Assembly: GCA_963734185.1 (NCBI GenBank) | Contig: CAVTGA010000002.1 | Location: forward strand, 248,001 to 312,000 | From: PALSA-894 sp963734185 | GTDB lineage: Bacteria; Pseudomonadota; Alphaproteobacteria; Rhizobiales; Xanthobacteraceae | Reading direction: 5' to 3' | DNA length: 64,000 bases | Shown: piece after piece, positions 16,259 through 24,676 of the stretch | Position numbering within the stretch: position 1 is the stretch's first letter | Layout: every line of letters starts with the position of its first letter | Program-made: the position numbers and the translations under genes | Notes under the pieces: model-generated | The model's input: only the letters and a program-made list of their open reading frames with translations | The model's database searches: none | Told to the model about the DNA's origin: nothing

Positions 16259-17776
16259 GGGCTCCCGCGCCTCCTCGGCCATGCGGGCGCGCCAGTCGCG
16301 TTGCGCGCGCATGAGCGACAGCGCCGAATGGGCCAGCAGCGCGATGCATACGACGAGCAGGAACAGCGCGATCGGGCGCTCCAGGAAGATCGTCCAGGCG
16401 CCGTTCGACATGATCAGCGACTGCCGCAGACTCATCTCGAAGATCGGCGCGATGACCAGGCCGAGCACCAGCGGCGCCGGATCGAAGCCGAACTTCTTCA
16501 AGCCGTAGCCAACCACGCCCATGATCAGCATGATCCACACGTCGACGATCGAGTGGTTCACCTCGTAGACGCCGATGACGCAGAACATGATGATGAGCGG
16601 ATAGAGATAGGCGTAGGGAATGCGCAGCAGGTTCACGAACAGCCCGACCAGCGGCAGGTTGAGGGCGAGCAGCATCAGGTTGCCGACGTACATCGAGGCG
16701 ACGAAGCCCCAGAACACCTGCGGGTGATCGTTGACCAAGGTCGGGCCCGACGGGATGCCGTGGATCAGCAACGCGGCGATCAGCACGGCGGTCACCGGAC
16801 CGGTCGGAAGGCCGAGCGCCAGCATCGGCACGAACGCGCCGGTCGAGGCGGCGTTGTTGGCGGATTCGGGTCCGGCGACGCCCGCGACCGCGCCCTTGCC
16901 GAACTCCTCGGGGTGCTTCGAGATGCGGCGCTCAAGCGCGTAGGAGAAGAAACTCGAGATGATGTGCGCCGAGCCCGGAATGATGCCGATCAGGAATCCG
17001 AGCACCGAGCCGCGCGCGATCGGCATCGCCGACTGCCGCCACTCTTCGCGGCTCGGCCAAAGCTCGGAGAAGCGCGGCCGGATGACTTCCTTCGGCACCT
17101 GGTGGCTGGGAGTGCTGAGGATCTCGCCGAGCCCGAACAGCCCGACCGCGACCGGCACGATGCCGATCCCGTCGCCCAGTTCGGGGATGTCGAACGAATA
17201 ACGGAAATGCCCGGTCATCATGTCGATGCCGATGGTGCCGAGCAGCAGCCCGAACGCCGCCATCAGCAAGGTGCGGACGAGCGACGTGGTCGACATGTAG
17301 GCGAGGAAGACGAGGCCGAGCACCAGCAGCGCGGTGTATTCGGGCGGACCGAAACGCAGCGCGAAGATCGCCAGCGGCGGCGCAACGAGGGTGAGCATGA
17401 TCACGCCGAAGGTCCCGGCGATGAAGGAGCCGACCGCCGCGATGCACAGCGCGGCGCCGGCGCGGCCCTTGCGCGCCATGGCGTTGCCGTCGATGCAGGT
17501 CATCACCGAAGCGGCTTCGCCCGGAATGCGCAGCAGGATCGAGGTGGTCGAGCCGCCGTACTGCGAGCCGTAATAGATGCCGGCCAGCATCACGATCGCC
17601 CGGGTGGCGTCGAGGCCGAAGGTCAGCGGCAGCAGGATGGAGATGCCGGCGAGCGGGCCGATGCCGGGCAGCATGCCGACCAGGGTGCCGACCAGGCATC
17701 CGAGAAAGGCGTACCACAGCACCGCGGGCTGCAGGGCGACCGAGAAGCCGAGCGCGAGGCTGTCGAGCACGCCCAT
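16250..17776 (-). CDS. tctA: Tripartite tricarboxylate transporter permease TctA
   Basis: 508-residue polytopic membrane protein (about 11-12 hydrophobic segments). GMLPGIGPLAGISILLPL near the N-terminus and VAGPESANNAASTGAFVPML in the middle are the two TctA signatures. It is the large permease that imports a carboxylate using the cation gradient, with TctB and a Bug receptor. It starts four bases after tctB. Its 3' end overlaps the convergent subunit B gene by nine bases. Confidence 0.95.
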   Translation of the reverse strand: MGVLDSLALGFSVALQPAVLWYAFLGCLVGTLVGMLPGIGPLAGISILLPLTFGLDATRAIVMLAGIYYGSQYGGSTTSILLRIPGEAASVMTCIDGNAMARKGRAGAALCIAAVGSFIAGTFGVIMLTLVAPPLAIFALRFGPPEYTALLVLGLVFLAYMSTTSLVRTLLMAAFGLLLGTIGIDMMTGHFRYSFDIPELGDGIGIVPVAVGLFGLGEILSTPSHQVPKEVIRPRFSELWPSREEWRQSAMPIARGSVLGFLIGIIPGSAHIISSFFSYALERRISKHPEEFGKGAVAGVAGPESANNAASTGAFVPMLALGLPTGPVTAVLIAALLIHGIPSGPTLVNDHPQVFWGFVASMYVGNLMLLALNLPLVGLFVNLLRIPYAYLYPLIIMFCVIGVYEVNHSIVDVWIMLIMGVVGYGLKKFGFDPAPLVLGLVIAPIFEMSLRQSLIMSNGAWTIFLERPIALFLLVVCIALLAHSALSLMRAQRDWRARMAEEAREPSP

Positions 17777-17780
17777 CGGG

Positions 17781-18227
17781 CTACAGCCAGAACAGGCCGC
17801 GTTCGAGCGGCGCCTTGAGCGCCTTGCCGAACAGCCAGTAGGCGAACAAGGTGAGGCCGACGCTGTAGGCGGCGGCGATCAGGACGTTGCGGCGCTCGAC
17901 CAGCACCAGCAGCGCGAACACCAAAAGCGACATGGTGATGAGGAAACCGAGCCGCTGGTAAAGCGCGGCCGCAACGCCGGTGATGAGGATCAAGGCGAAC
18001 GCGTGCCAGCGGTCGCTCCAGTCCATCGCGGCGAACGGCACGCTGGCATGACCCATGATCGCCACGGCGAGCGCGAACACCATCATCAGGCCGGCGACGA
18101 GCTTCGGCATCATGCCGGCGCCCGGCGCCGACAGGCGGCCGAACGGCAGATCGCCCGAGATCGCGAACACCAAGAGGCCGAACACGATGAAGGCGGCGCC
18201 GGCGACGTGGTCGGAGCGGAGCGTCAT
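17781..18227 (-). CDS. tctB: Tripartite tricarboxylate transporter small permease TctB
   Basis: 148 residues with four hydrophobic segments, as expected of TctB. The opening VAGAAFIVFGLLVFAIS and the GAGMMPKLVAGLMMVFAL stretch (cf. the G-x-x-P motif after TM1) are typical. GGAGGAA is placed upstream of the start. It assists TctA immediately downstream. The receptor is not in this minus-strand pair; candidates are the Bug genes at 13556 (+) and 18916/19911 (-). Confidence 0.9.
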   Translation of the reverse strand: MTLRSDHVAGAAFIVFGLLVFAISGDLPFGRLSAPGAGMMPKLVAGLMMVFALAVAIMGHASVPFAAMDWSDRWHAFALILITGVAAALYQRLGFLITMSLLVFALLVLVERRNVLIAAAYSVGLTLFAYWLFGKALKAPLERGLFWL

Positions 18228-18844
18228 GAGCAGGTTCCTCCGCTGTCCCGACGCGCAATCCGATCAGGCCGCTCACCTCCCACCCCCGACCCCTCCCCGC
18301 CACTCGCTGCGCTCGCGTGGGGAGGAGAGACGGAGCGATCCTTCTCCGTCCCGCCGCTGCCTCCACTCCGGTAAGCAAGCGCCGAACTCTCGTCATGCTG
18401 GCGAGAAAGCGCGGAGCTCTCATCTCCCCTCCCCCCGCGCGAAGCGTGGCGGGGAGGGGTCGGGGGTGGGGGGCCGGCTTGACGCACAGCGGCGTGAATG
18501 ACTTCCATTACGCCTTCGACCTTATCGAGCACGTCGTTGTTCCAGAAACGCAGCACCCGGTAGCCCCTCGATTCGAGATCGGCTGTGCGTGCCGCATCCC
18601 GCGCGATGCCGCGCGCTTCATTGTGCTGTCCGCCATCGATTTCGATCACAAGCCGCGAGCGATGACACGCAAAGTCCGCGAAATAAGAACCGATCGTTGC
18701 CTGCCGGCGAAAGTGCGAGCCTTCGACCGGCAGGCGTCGCAGACGTTGCCAAAGCACGCGCTCGGCGTCCGTCGGCTCATGACGCATCGCTCGTGCGCGC
18801 GGCACACGCGCGTCGCGGTTTCGCTGACTTTGAGTGCTCTTCAA
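18224..18844 (-). CDS. DUF559 (endonuclease-fold) domain protein embedded in repeats
   Basis: The central ~110 residues form a DUF559/Vsr-like domain of the restriction-endonuclease fold: EPTDAERVLWQRLRRLPVEG, HFRRQATIGSYFADFAC, RLVIEIDGGQH and RGYRVLRFWNNDVL. The acidic E-x-D pair of the fold is present. Start is uncertain: TTG 18844 has a G-rich tract upstream, and ATG 18787 is the fallback. The C-terminal ~80 residues are low-complexity and encoded by the family B repeat at 18280-18472, and the region before the start is another repeat copy. The stop overlaps the tctB start. Real length may be nearer 120 residues. Function unknown. Confidence 0.7.
   Translation of the reverse strand: MKSTQSQRNRDARVPRARAMRHEPTDAERVLWQRLRRLPVEGSHFRRQATIGSYFADFACHRSRLVIEIDGGQHNEARGIARDAARTADLESRGYRVLRFWNNDVLDKVEGVMEVIHAAVRQAGPPPPTPPRHASRGGRGDESSALSRQHDESSALAYRSGGSGGTEKDRSVSPPHASAASGGEGSGVGGERPDRIARRDSGGTCS
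18280..18472. repeat. Long inverted repeat, family B variant
   Basis: Left arm CCCACCCCCGACCCCTCCCC followed by GCCACTCGCTGCGCTCGCG; right arm ends in GGGGAGGGGTCGGGGGTGGG. It lies under the 3' part of the DUF559 reading frame. A single-arm copy follows at 18847-18898. Confidence 0.75.
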
Positions 18845-18846
18845 GA

Positions 18847-18898
18847 CCCCCACCCCCGACCCCTCCCCGCCGCTCGCTGCGCTCGCGTGGGGAGGGGA
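18847..18898. repeat. Single arm of the family B variant repeat
   Basis: CCCCCACCCCCGACCCCTCC then CCGCCGCTCGCTGCGCTCGCGTGG. The same arm as at 18280, directly upstream of the likely DUF559 start and just after the 3' end of the frameshifted Bug gene. Confidence 0.7.
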
Positions 18899-18915
18899 GA
18901 CGGAGCGCATCACAT

Positions 18916-19898
18916 TCACCCTTGAACCTTGCCGATCTGGCGTACGGCGTCGCTGGAGCGCCGGGCGTCTTCTTCCCAGAACTTGGCAAACTCCGCGGCC
19001 GACAGGTAGGTCGGCTCAAGACCGATATTGGCGAGCGCGGCGTTGAACTGCGGGCTGGTGGCGGCCTTGTCGATGGTGCCGGCAAGCGTCGACACGATCG
19101 CGGCGGGCGTGCCCTTGAGCGCGAACAGCCCGACCCACAGATAATAGACGAGGTCGTAGCCGCGCTCTTTCAGCGTCGGCACGTCGGGAAACGTTTTCGA
19201 CCGTTCCGCGCCGAACGACGCGAGCGCGCGCAATTTGCCGGCCTTGACGTGCTGCAGCGTCGCCTGCCCGGTCTGCGTGCTCATCTGCGCATTGTTGCCG
19301 AGCAGCGCCGTGATCGCCGGGCCGCCGCCGGCGGTCGGCAGGTGGCGCATCCGCGACAGGCCCGCCGCCTTCTCCAGCATCGCCACCGGCAGGTGGCTCG
19401 CCCCATAGAGGCCGCCCGAGCTGTAGACGATCTGTTCGGGGCGCTGCTTGGCGTCGGCGATGAACTCCTCCAGCGTCTTGTAGGGCTGCTGCTCGTTGAC
19501 CAGCAGCAGAACCGGATCGGCGTCAACCGCGCCAGCGGAATGAAGTCGGCCCGGGTCGTCTTCGGCTGCCGGTCGAACAGCTTGTCGACTTCGGCATAGC
19601 CGGCCAGTCCGTTGTTGTGCGAGAGCAGCGTATAGCCGTCCGGCTTGGCGCTGGCGGCGACCTGCGCGCCGACCGCGCCGGCGGCGCCGGCCTTGGTCTC
19701 GACCACGACCGCCTGCTTGAGCAGCGGTTCGAGCGCGGACGCGAGCGGCCGCGTCACCAGATCGTTGGCGCCGCCGGGCGGGAAGGCGTTGATGATGGTG
19801 ACGGGGCGAACCGGAAACGTCTCCTGCGCGGCCGCTTCGCGAGACCATATGGCGGCCGCCGCAGCGGCGCCGCCGATCACGAATTCGCGTCGATCCAT
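18916..19898 (-). pseudogene. Bug-family TTT substrate-binding protein, frameshifted
   Basis: Two reading frames together give a full ~327-residue Bug receptor. The N-terminal frame (from 19898) has leader MDRREFVIGGAAAAAAIW and AFPPGGANDLVTR, and runs through RADFIPLARLT. The C-terminal frame (to 18916) resumes at DPVLLLVNEQQPYKTLEEF. The paralogue at 19911 reads ADFIPIARLTEGPMVLVVNDQQPHK over the same place, which puts the break at about 19530-19534. One missing G (ACGGCC read as ACGCC) explains it. No other damage is seen, so this may be a sequencing error or a recent mutation. Confidence 0.85.
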
Positions 19899-19910
19899 CT
19901 TGGCCTCCCC

Positions 19911-20888
19911 TTACCCGTCCACCTTGCCGATCGATTGCACCGCGGCCTCGACGCGCTTGGCGTCGGCATCCCAGAAGGCGCGGAACTCGGGCTGGTCCAT
20001 GTAGGCGACGACATCGCCGATGTTGGAGATCGCCTTCTGGAACTGCTCGTTTGCCACCGCAGTCTTGGTCTCAGTGCGCACCCTGGCGATCACCGGCTCG
20101 GGCGTTCCCCTGGGGGCGAACAGGCCGACCCAGATCGAGAACTCGACGTCGTAACCGAGCTCCTTCAGCGTCGGCACGTCCGGGGCCGCAGCGGCGCGCT
20201 TGGCCGAGAAGCAGGCGAGCGCGCGCAGCTTGCCGGCCTTCATCTGTGCGTTGGCGGCGGCGATCGAAGTCACCAGGGCCTGCGCGTTGTTGCCGAGGAT
20301 CGCGGTCAGCGCCGGACCGCCGCCGGCGGTCGGCAGATGCTTCAACTGGATGCCAGCGGCCTTCATCATCAAAGCGGTCGGCAGATGCAGCGCGCCGTAG
20401 AGCCCGGATGAGGAGAAGATCAGCTTGTTGGGGTTCGCCTTGGCGTCGTCGACGAACTCCTTGAGCGTCTTGTGGGGTTGCTGATCGTTGACCACCAGCA
20501 CCATCGGGCCTTCGGTCAGGCGCGCGATCGGGATGAAATCGGCGCGCGTGAACTTCGGCGCGCGGCCGAACAACCCGTCCACCGCCGCAAAGCCGGAGAG
20601 CGACGGCAGGTGGGCGAGCAGCGTGTAGCCGTCGGGCTTGGCGTTGGCGGCGAACTGGGCACCGACCGCGCCGGCGGCGCCGGCCTTGGTCTCGACGATC
20701 ACCGGCTGCTTGAGCAGCGGCTCGAGCGCGGCGGCGAACGGCCGGCTGACGACGTCGACGGCGCCGCCCGGCGGAAACGGATTGACCACGGTCACCGGGC
20801 GGGACGGATAGGTGTCCTGCGCCAACGAAGGCATCGAAACCAACGCTGCCGATGCGGCCGAACCGGCGAGGAAGTTGCGTCTGTCCAC
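19911..20888 (-). CDS. Bug-family TTT substrate-binding protein
   Basis: 325 residues from GTG 20888, with GGGAGG upstream. Leader DRRNFLAGSAASAALVS ends at SLAQD; PFPPGGAVDVVSR is the Bug signature. It is a close paralogue of the frameshifted receptor 12 bases downstream (shared KPDGYTLL, HLPTAGGGPA and TFPDVPTLKE-like blocks), so the pair arose by tandem duplication. Periplasmic carboxylate capture is expected. No TctA/TctB lies next to it other than the pair at 16250-18227 on the same strand. The ABC permease at 21012 starts divergently. Confidence 0.92.
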   Translation of the reverse strand: MDRRNFLAGSAASAALVSMPSLAQDTYPSRPVTVVNPFPPGGAVDVVSRPFAAALEPLLKQPVIVETKAGAAGAVGAQFAANAKPDGYTLLAHLPSLSGFAAVDGLFGRAPKFTRADFIPIARLTEGPMVLVVNDQQPHKTLKEFVDDAKANPNKLIFSSSGLYGALHLPTALMMKAAGIQLKHLPTAGGGPALTAILGNNAQALVTSIAAANAQMKAGKLRALACFSAKRAAAAPDVPTLKELGYDVEFSIWVGLFAPRGTPEPVIARVRTETKTAVANEQFQKAISNIGDVVAYMDQPEFRAFWDADAKRVEAAVQSIGKVDG

Positions 20889-21011
20889 GTGATCCTCCCT
20901 TGAGGTCTTGTGCTCTTGCTTGCGCGCCGCAATGCGGCTTGTCACGTGGGCCGCGATGCTATCGACGGGATGCTGGTCCGGCAACACTTGTCGATACTTC
21001 GCGACCTCGCC

Positions 21012-21836
21012 ATGATCCTGAAGATGACGGATGCCATAACACTCGCCCACGGGCCTGCAACGCAAGGTGAAGCGCGCTGGCGCTTTGTCGCACGCACGGC
21101 GTTCCCGTTCATCGTGGTCGGTGCCGCCTGGGAGACCGTGGCGCGGCTCGGCGTGTTCCCGGCGCGCCTGTTCCCGTCGCTGGAAACGGTTGCGTCGGCA
21201 TTCATCCGCCTGACCGTTGAGGGCATCCTGCCGCATCACGCCGGCGCGACGCTTGCGCGCCTGCTCGCCGGATTCGCGCTCGCCGCCGTGGCCGGCGTGG
21301 TGATCGGCATCGCGATGGGACGCTACCGCCTGGCCGAGGACATCTTCCTGCCGCTGGTGAGTATCGGAGCGCCGATCCCCGGCATCGCCTATGCGCCGCT
21401 GTTCCTGCTCTGGTTCGGCCTCGGCAACACCTCGACCGTTCTGCTGGTCGGCTTCGTGTCGGCGTTCCCGGTCATCTTCAACACCTGGACCGGCGTGAAA
21501 GCGGTCAAGGACATCTGGATACGTTCGGCCCAGGCGATGGGCGCCGACGACCGCCGGCTGTTCCGCCACGTGGTCATCCCCGGTGCGCTACCCTACATCC
21601 TGACGGGCCTGCGGCTCGGCCTCGCCCAAGCGTGGCGCATCCTGGTCGGCGTGGAGATGCTGGCGGCAGTGTCGTTCGGGCTCGGCTGGCTGATCTTCGG
21701 CGCGCGCGAGTTCCTCAACACCGACGTGATGCTGGCGGGCGTCGCGGTGATCGGCGCGATCGGCCTTGCGCTCGAAAAGCTGGTGTTCCAGCGGCTGGAG
21801 GAATTCACCGTCGTTCGCTGGGGGATGATGTCATGA
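21012..21836 (+). CDS. ABC transporter permease (taurine/nitrate/sulfonate type)
   Basis: 274 residues, six predicted membrane segments. ILPHHAGATLARLLAGFALA and the cytoplasmic loop RSAQAMGADDRRLFRHVVIPGALPYI (the EAA loop that contacts the ATPase) are typical of SsuC/TauC permeases. Start uncertain: ATG 21012 or 21024, neither with a strong ribosome site. It overlaps a second permease gene by four bases. The matching ATPase and binding protein are probably those at 27613 and 28400, five kilobases downstream, with the RuBisCO-like cluster between. Confidence 0.9.
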   Translation: MILKMTDAITLAHGPATQGEARWRFVARTAFPFIVVGAAWETVARLGVFPARLFPSLETVASAFIRLTVEGILPHHAGATLARLLAGFALAAVAGVVIGIAMGRYRLAEDIFLPLVSIGAPIPGIAYAPLFLLWFGLGNTSTVLLVGFVSAFPVIFNTWTGVKAVKDIWIRSAQAMGADDRRLFRHVVIPGALPYILTGLRLGLAQAWRILVGVEMLAAVSFGLGWLIFGAREFLNTDVMLAGVAVIGAIGLALEKLVFQRLEEFTVVRWGMMS

Positions 21837-22624
21837 GCGCGCCGGGCGAGCGAGCGCGCTCGGTCCGCCGCGCCGTGGCGACGCTTATTGCGGTTGCGCT
21901 GTTCTATGAGGCGATCGCGCGCAGCGGTTACTTCCCCGCCGCGCTGGTGCCGACGCTCCCCACGATCGCGCGCACGCTGTTCGCCGCGCTCGCCGACGGC
22001 AGCATGCTGCAGCATGCGGCCTCCACGCTCTACCGCGTGCTGGCCGGCATGGGTCTGGCGGTCGCAGTCGCATTGCCGCTCGGCGTGCTGATGGCGCGAT
22101 TCCGCCCGATCGAGCACTTCTTCCTGCCGCTCGCGAGCGCGCTGATGCCGATCCCCTCGCTCGCCTGGGTCCCGGTATTCATCCTCTGGTTCGGCCTCGG
22201 CAACGCGGTCTCGATCCTGATCGTGTTCTATGCCGCGACCTTCCCGATGCTGCTCAACACCTGGGCGGGGGTGCGCGCCGTCAACCCGATCTGGCTCAGG
22301 GCGGCCGGCGCGATGGGGGCGGACGAGCGCGCGTTGTTCTGGAAGGTGATCGTGCCCGGAGCGTCGCCGTTCATCATCACGGGGCTGCGCCAGGCCTTCC
22401 TGCGCGCCTGGATCGCGGTGGTCGGCGCCGAGATGCTGGCGGCCTCGGACTGGGGGCTCGGTTGGGTGATCTTCGACGCCAAGGAATTCCTCAACGCCGA
22501 CCTGATGCTGGCCGCGCTCGCGGTCATCGGCGCCATCGGCTTCCTGTTCGAGCGCCTGGTGTTCGGCTCGCTCGAACGCGCCACCGTGATGCGCTGGGGA
22601 ATGGTGCGCGCGGCCAAATCATAG
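21833..22624 (+). CDS. ABC transporter permease (taurine/nitrate/sulfonate type), second subunit
   Basis: 263 residues, start at ATG 21833 overlapping the previous stop (ATGA). Same fold as its neighbour: ASTLYRVLAGMGLAVAVALP and the EAA loop RAAGAMGADERALFWKVIVPG. The two permeases are clearly related (FLNADLMLAALAVIGAIG versus FLNTDVMLAGVAVIGAIG), so they likely form a heterodimeric channel, which is less common in this family than a homodimer. Confidence 0.92.
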   Translation: MSAPGERARSVRRAVATLIAVALFYEAIARSGYFPAALVPTLPTIARTLFAALADGSMLQHAASTLYRVLAGMGLAVAVALPLGVLMARFRPIEHFFLPLASALMPIPSLAWVPVFILWFGLGNAVSILIVFYAATFPMLLNTWAGVRAVNPIWLRAAGAMGADERALFWKVIVPGASPFIITGLRQAFLRAWIAVVGAEMLAASDWGLGWVIFDAKEFLNADLMLAALAVIGAIGFLFERLVFGSLERATVMRWGMVRAAKS

Positions 22625-22750
22625 AATTTCCGTCAGTAAGACTCTGGACGGCCGCCGCAGAACGGTCCGAATCATCTACTATCGCAAGCTCACGGGCGTG
22701 CCGGTGCTGCGTCGATCTCGGTTTCACGGACAAGCGCAGGGGGCCACACC

Positions 22751-22972
22751 ATGCTTCGCCGCCGACTGCCGTCGAGTTTGAGTGAGCTGGCCGCACGGGT
22801 CGGGACGTCGGGCTTCATCCTGCTGGCGCCGCTCCTGATCGCAACCGCCGCCCTGATGGTGCTCCTCATCGTCGGCGGCTTCGTGCTCTGGTTTTCCACC
22901 CTCGGACTGCTGGTCGTCGGCTGGATCCTGCGCGATCGCATGCGCCGGCGCATGTGGGGCTCGGCAAGCTAG
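22751..22972 (+). CDS. Small membrane protein of unknown function
   Basis: 73 residues: a basic, amphipathic N-terminus, two closely spaced hydrophobic segments (FILLAPLLIATAALMVLLIV and FVLWFSTLGLLVVGWIL) and an arginine-rich tail (RDRMRRRMWG), so both ends probably face the cytoplasm. A G-rich tract precedes the ATG. It is co-directional with the permeases and the RuBisCO-like gene 41 bases downstream. I do not recognise a family. Confidence 0.55.
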   Translation: MLRRRLPSSLSELAARVGTSGFILLAPLLIATAALMVLLIVGGFVLWFSTLGLLVVGWILRDRMRRRMWGSAS

Positions 22973-23013
22973 CCCGGTTGCCCAAGGGGCGTAGCGACGG
23001 GTAAGTCCCGTCC

Positions 23014-24102
23014 ATGACATTGCGTCTCACCGCCATCTATCATGTCCACTCCGACGCGCGCTCGATCGAGGCGCGCGCGCGCGCCATCGCGGTCGAGCAG
23101 AGCGTCGAGATGCCGGTGGCGGCGATCGAGGACGCTGCGATCCTCGCCGACATCGTCGGCCGCGTCGAGGCGATCCGCGCGCTCGAGCCGGAGCTGTTCG
23201 AGGTTCGTGTCGCGCTCTCGGCCGCCACTGTCGGAGAAGATGTCGGGCAGCTCGTCAACATGCTGTTCGGCAACACCTCGCTGCAGGACGACGTCATCCT
23301 GCATGACGTCGAGCTGCCGCAGGCGCTGATCGACGGGTTCGGCGGGCCGCGCCATGGCCTGGATGGGCTGCGCCGGCGCGCCGGCGCCGGTAACCGAGCG
23401 CTCACCTGTTCGGCGCTGAAACCGCAGGGCCTGAGCCCGGCAAAGCTCGCCGAGCTGGCGCGGCGGTTCGCCGACGGCGGCATCGACTACATCAAGGACG
23501 ATCACGGCCTCGCCGACCAATCCTATTCGCCGTTCGCCGCCCGCGTCGGCGCGATCGCGGCGGCCCTGCGCGGCGCCGGGCGCGCGCGCTACGTGCCGAG
23601 CCTGTCGGGCGATCTCGATGCGCTGCGACGGCAGCTCGCCGCCGCCAAGGGTGCCGGCATCGACACCGTGATGGTCACGCCGATGATCGCCGGGCTTTCC
23701 AACATCCGCGCGCTCGTGCGCGACAATCCGGATGTCGCATTCATCGCCCATCCGGCTCTGGCAGGGGCCTCGCGCGTCGATCCGGCGCTGCACTTCGGCA
23801 AGCTGTTCCGGCTCATCGGCGCCGATGCCGTGGTGTTTCCCAACCATGGCGGACGCTTCGGCTACTCCCCACATACCTGCCGGCGGCTGGCGCAGGCCGC
23901 GCTCGAGGAGTGGAATGGGTTGCGCCCGAGCGTGCCGGTTCCGGCCGGCGGCATGACGCGCGACCGTGTCGTCGAGATGCTTGATTTCTACGGCGCGAAA
24001 GTCATGTTGCTGATCGGCGGCGCCCTGCTCGAAGCGCGCGAACGGCTGGTCGAGGAAACGGCGGCCTTCGTGGCGGCCGTGCATGGATATCGATATGGCT
24101 GA
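23014..24102 (+). CDS. RuBisCO large-subunit-like protein (form IV, RLP)
   Basis: 362 residues, shorter than true RuBisCO (~470). NMLFGNTSLQDDVILHDVELP ends the N-terminal domain; SALKPQGLSP and GGIDYIKDDHGLADQSYSPF match the catalytic-lysine and carbamylation-lysine strands; PVPAGGMTRD and LLIGGALL are phosphate-binding loops. By eye, the carbamylated lysine and adjacent aspartates of KDDE are kept but the glutamate ligand is histidine (KDDH), the second lysine of KPK is lost, and no loop-6 lysine is visible. It should therefore not fix CO2. Known RLPs act as enolases, isomerases or decarboxylases on phosphorylated sugar-like substrates. Its cupin neighbour overlaps it. Confidence 0.9.
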   Translation: MTLRLTAIYHVHSDARSIEARARAIAVEQSVEMPVAAIEDAAILADIVGRVEAIRALEPELFEVRVALSAATVGEDVGQLVNMLFGNTSLQDDVILHDVELPQALIDGFGGPRHGLDGLRRRAGAGNRALTCSALKPQGLSPAKLAELARRFADGGIDYIKDDHGLADQSYSPFAARVGAIAAALRGAGRARYVPSLSGDLDALRRQLAAAKGAGIDTVMVTPMIAGLSNIRALVRDNPDVAFIAHPALAGASRVDPALHFGKLFRLIGADAVVFPNHGGRFGYSPHTCRRLAQAALEEWNGLRPSVPVPAGGMTRDRVVEMLDFYGAKVMLLIGGALLEARERLVEETAAFVAAVHGYRYG

Positions 24103-24676
24103 TCCCGTTCGCACCCGACCTCATGGTGAGGAGCCGCCGCAGGCGGCGTCTCGAACCATCGCCACGAGCACCGTGGCTTGCCCATCCTTCGAGACGCGCC
24201 CTGCGGGCGCTCCTCAGGATGAGGCCAGGGTTGTCCACCGCAAGGCGGCCGACGACTATCGCTGGCAGGGGGTGGAGCAACGTCCCTACAAGGAAGACGA
24301 CCGCGCGCTGTTCCGGTCGATCACGCGCCAAGTGCTGTTCTCCGACCCGGAGATGCGCGGCGAACTGCGCTATTTCGAGGTCGCGCCGGGCGGATTCTCC
24401 ACGCTGGAACGGCATGAGCACATGCACGCGGTGCTGATCCTGCGCGGGCGCGGCCGCTGCCTCGTCGGCAACGACGTGAAAACACTCGAAACGCGCGATC
24501 TCGTCACCGTGCCGCCGATGACCTGGCATCAGTTCCGCGCGACGCAGGACGAGCCGCTCGGCTTCCTCTGCATGGTCGACGCCGAACGCGACAAGCCGCA
24601 GCTTCCTTCGGACGACGACCTGGCGCGGCTGCGGGCCAACCCCGAGGTCGCGGCGTTCCTGAGCGACCGGCGATGA
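24095..24676 (+). CDS. Cupin domain protein with a palindromic repeat inside its coding sequence
   Basis: 193 residues. The C-terminal ~140 form a single cupin: HEHMHAVLILRGRGRCLVG carries the first metal-binding motif (H-x-H) and VPPMTWHQFRA the second histidine. Metal cupins may be isomerases, dioxygenases or epimerases. The N-terminal residues ~8-43 are encoded by a family C repeat (24119-24224) that leaves the frame open between MADPVR and RVVHRKAADDYRW. It overlaps the RLP gene by eight bases and the hydratase by four, so the three are likely cotranslated. Confidence 0.85.
   Translation: MADPVRTRPHGEEPPQAASRTIATSTVACPSFETRPAGAPQDEARVVHRKAADDYRWQGVEQRPYKEDDRALFRSITRQVLFSDPEMRGELRYFEVAPGGFSTLERHEHMHAVLILRGRGRCLVGNDVKTLETRDLVTVPPMTWHQFRATQDEPLGFLCMVDAERDKPQLPSDDDLARLRANPEVAAFLSDRR
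24119..24224. repeat. Palindromic repeat, family C, inserted in the cupin gene
   Basis: Begins CCTCATGGTGAGGAGC and ends GCTCCTCAGGATGAGG, with internal GTCTCGAACCATCG and CATCCTTCGAGACGC. Homologous to the intergenic copies at 14562 and 45869. Here it is wholly inside an open coding frame. Confidence 0.85.

Noticed and set aside
23014..24102. True CO2-fixing RuBisCO
   Set aside because: Too short, with the metal-ligand glutamate, second KPK lysine and loop-6 lysine missing; no small subunit or phosphoribulokinase nearby.
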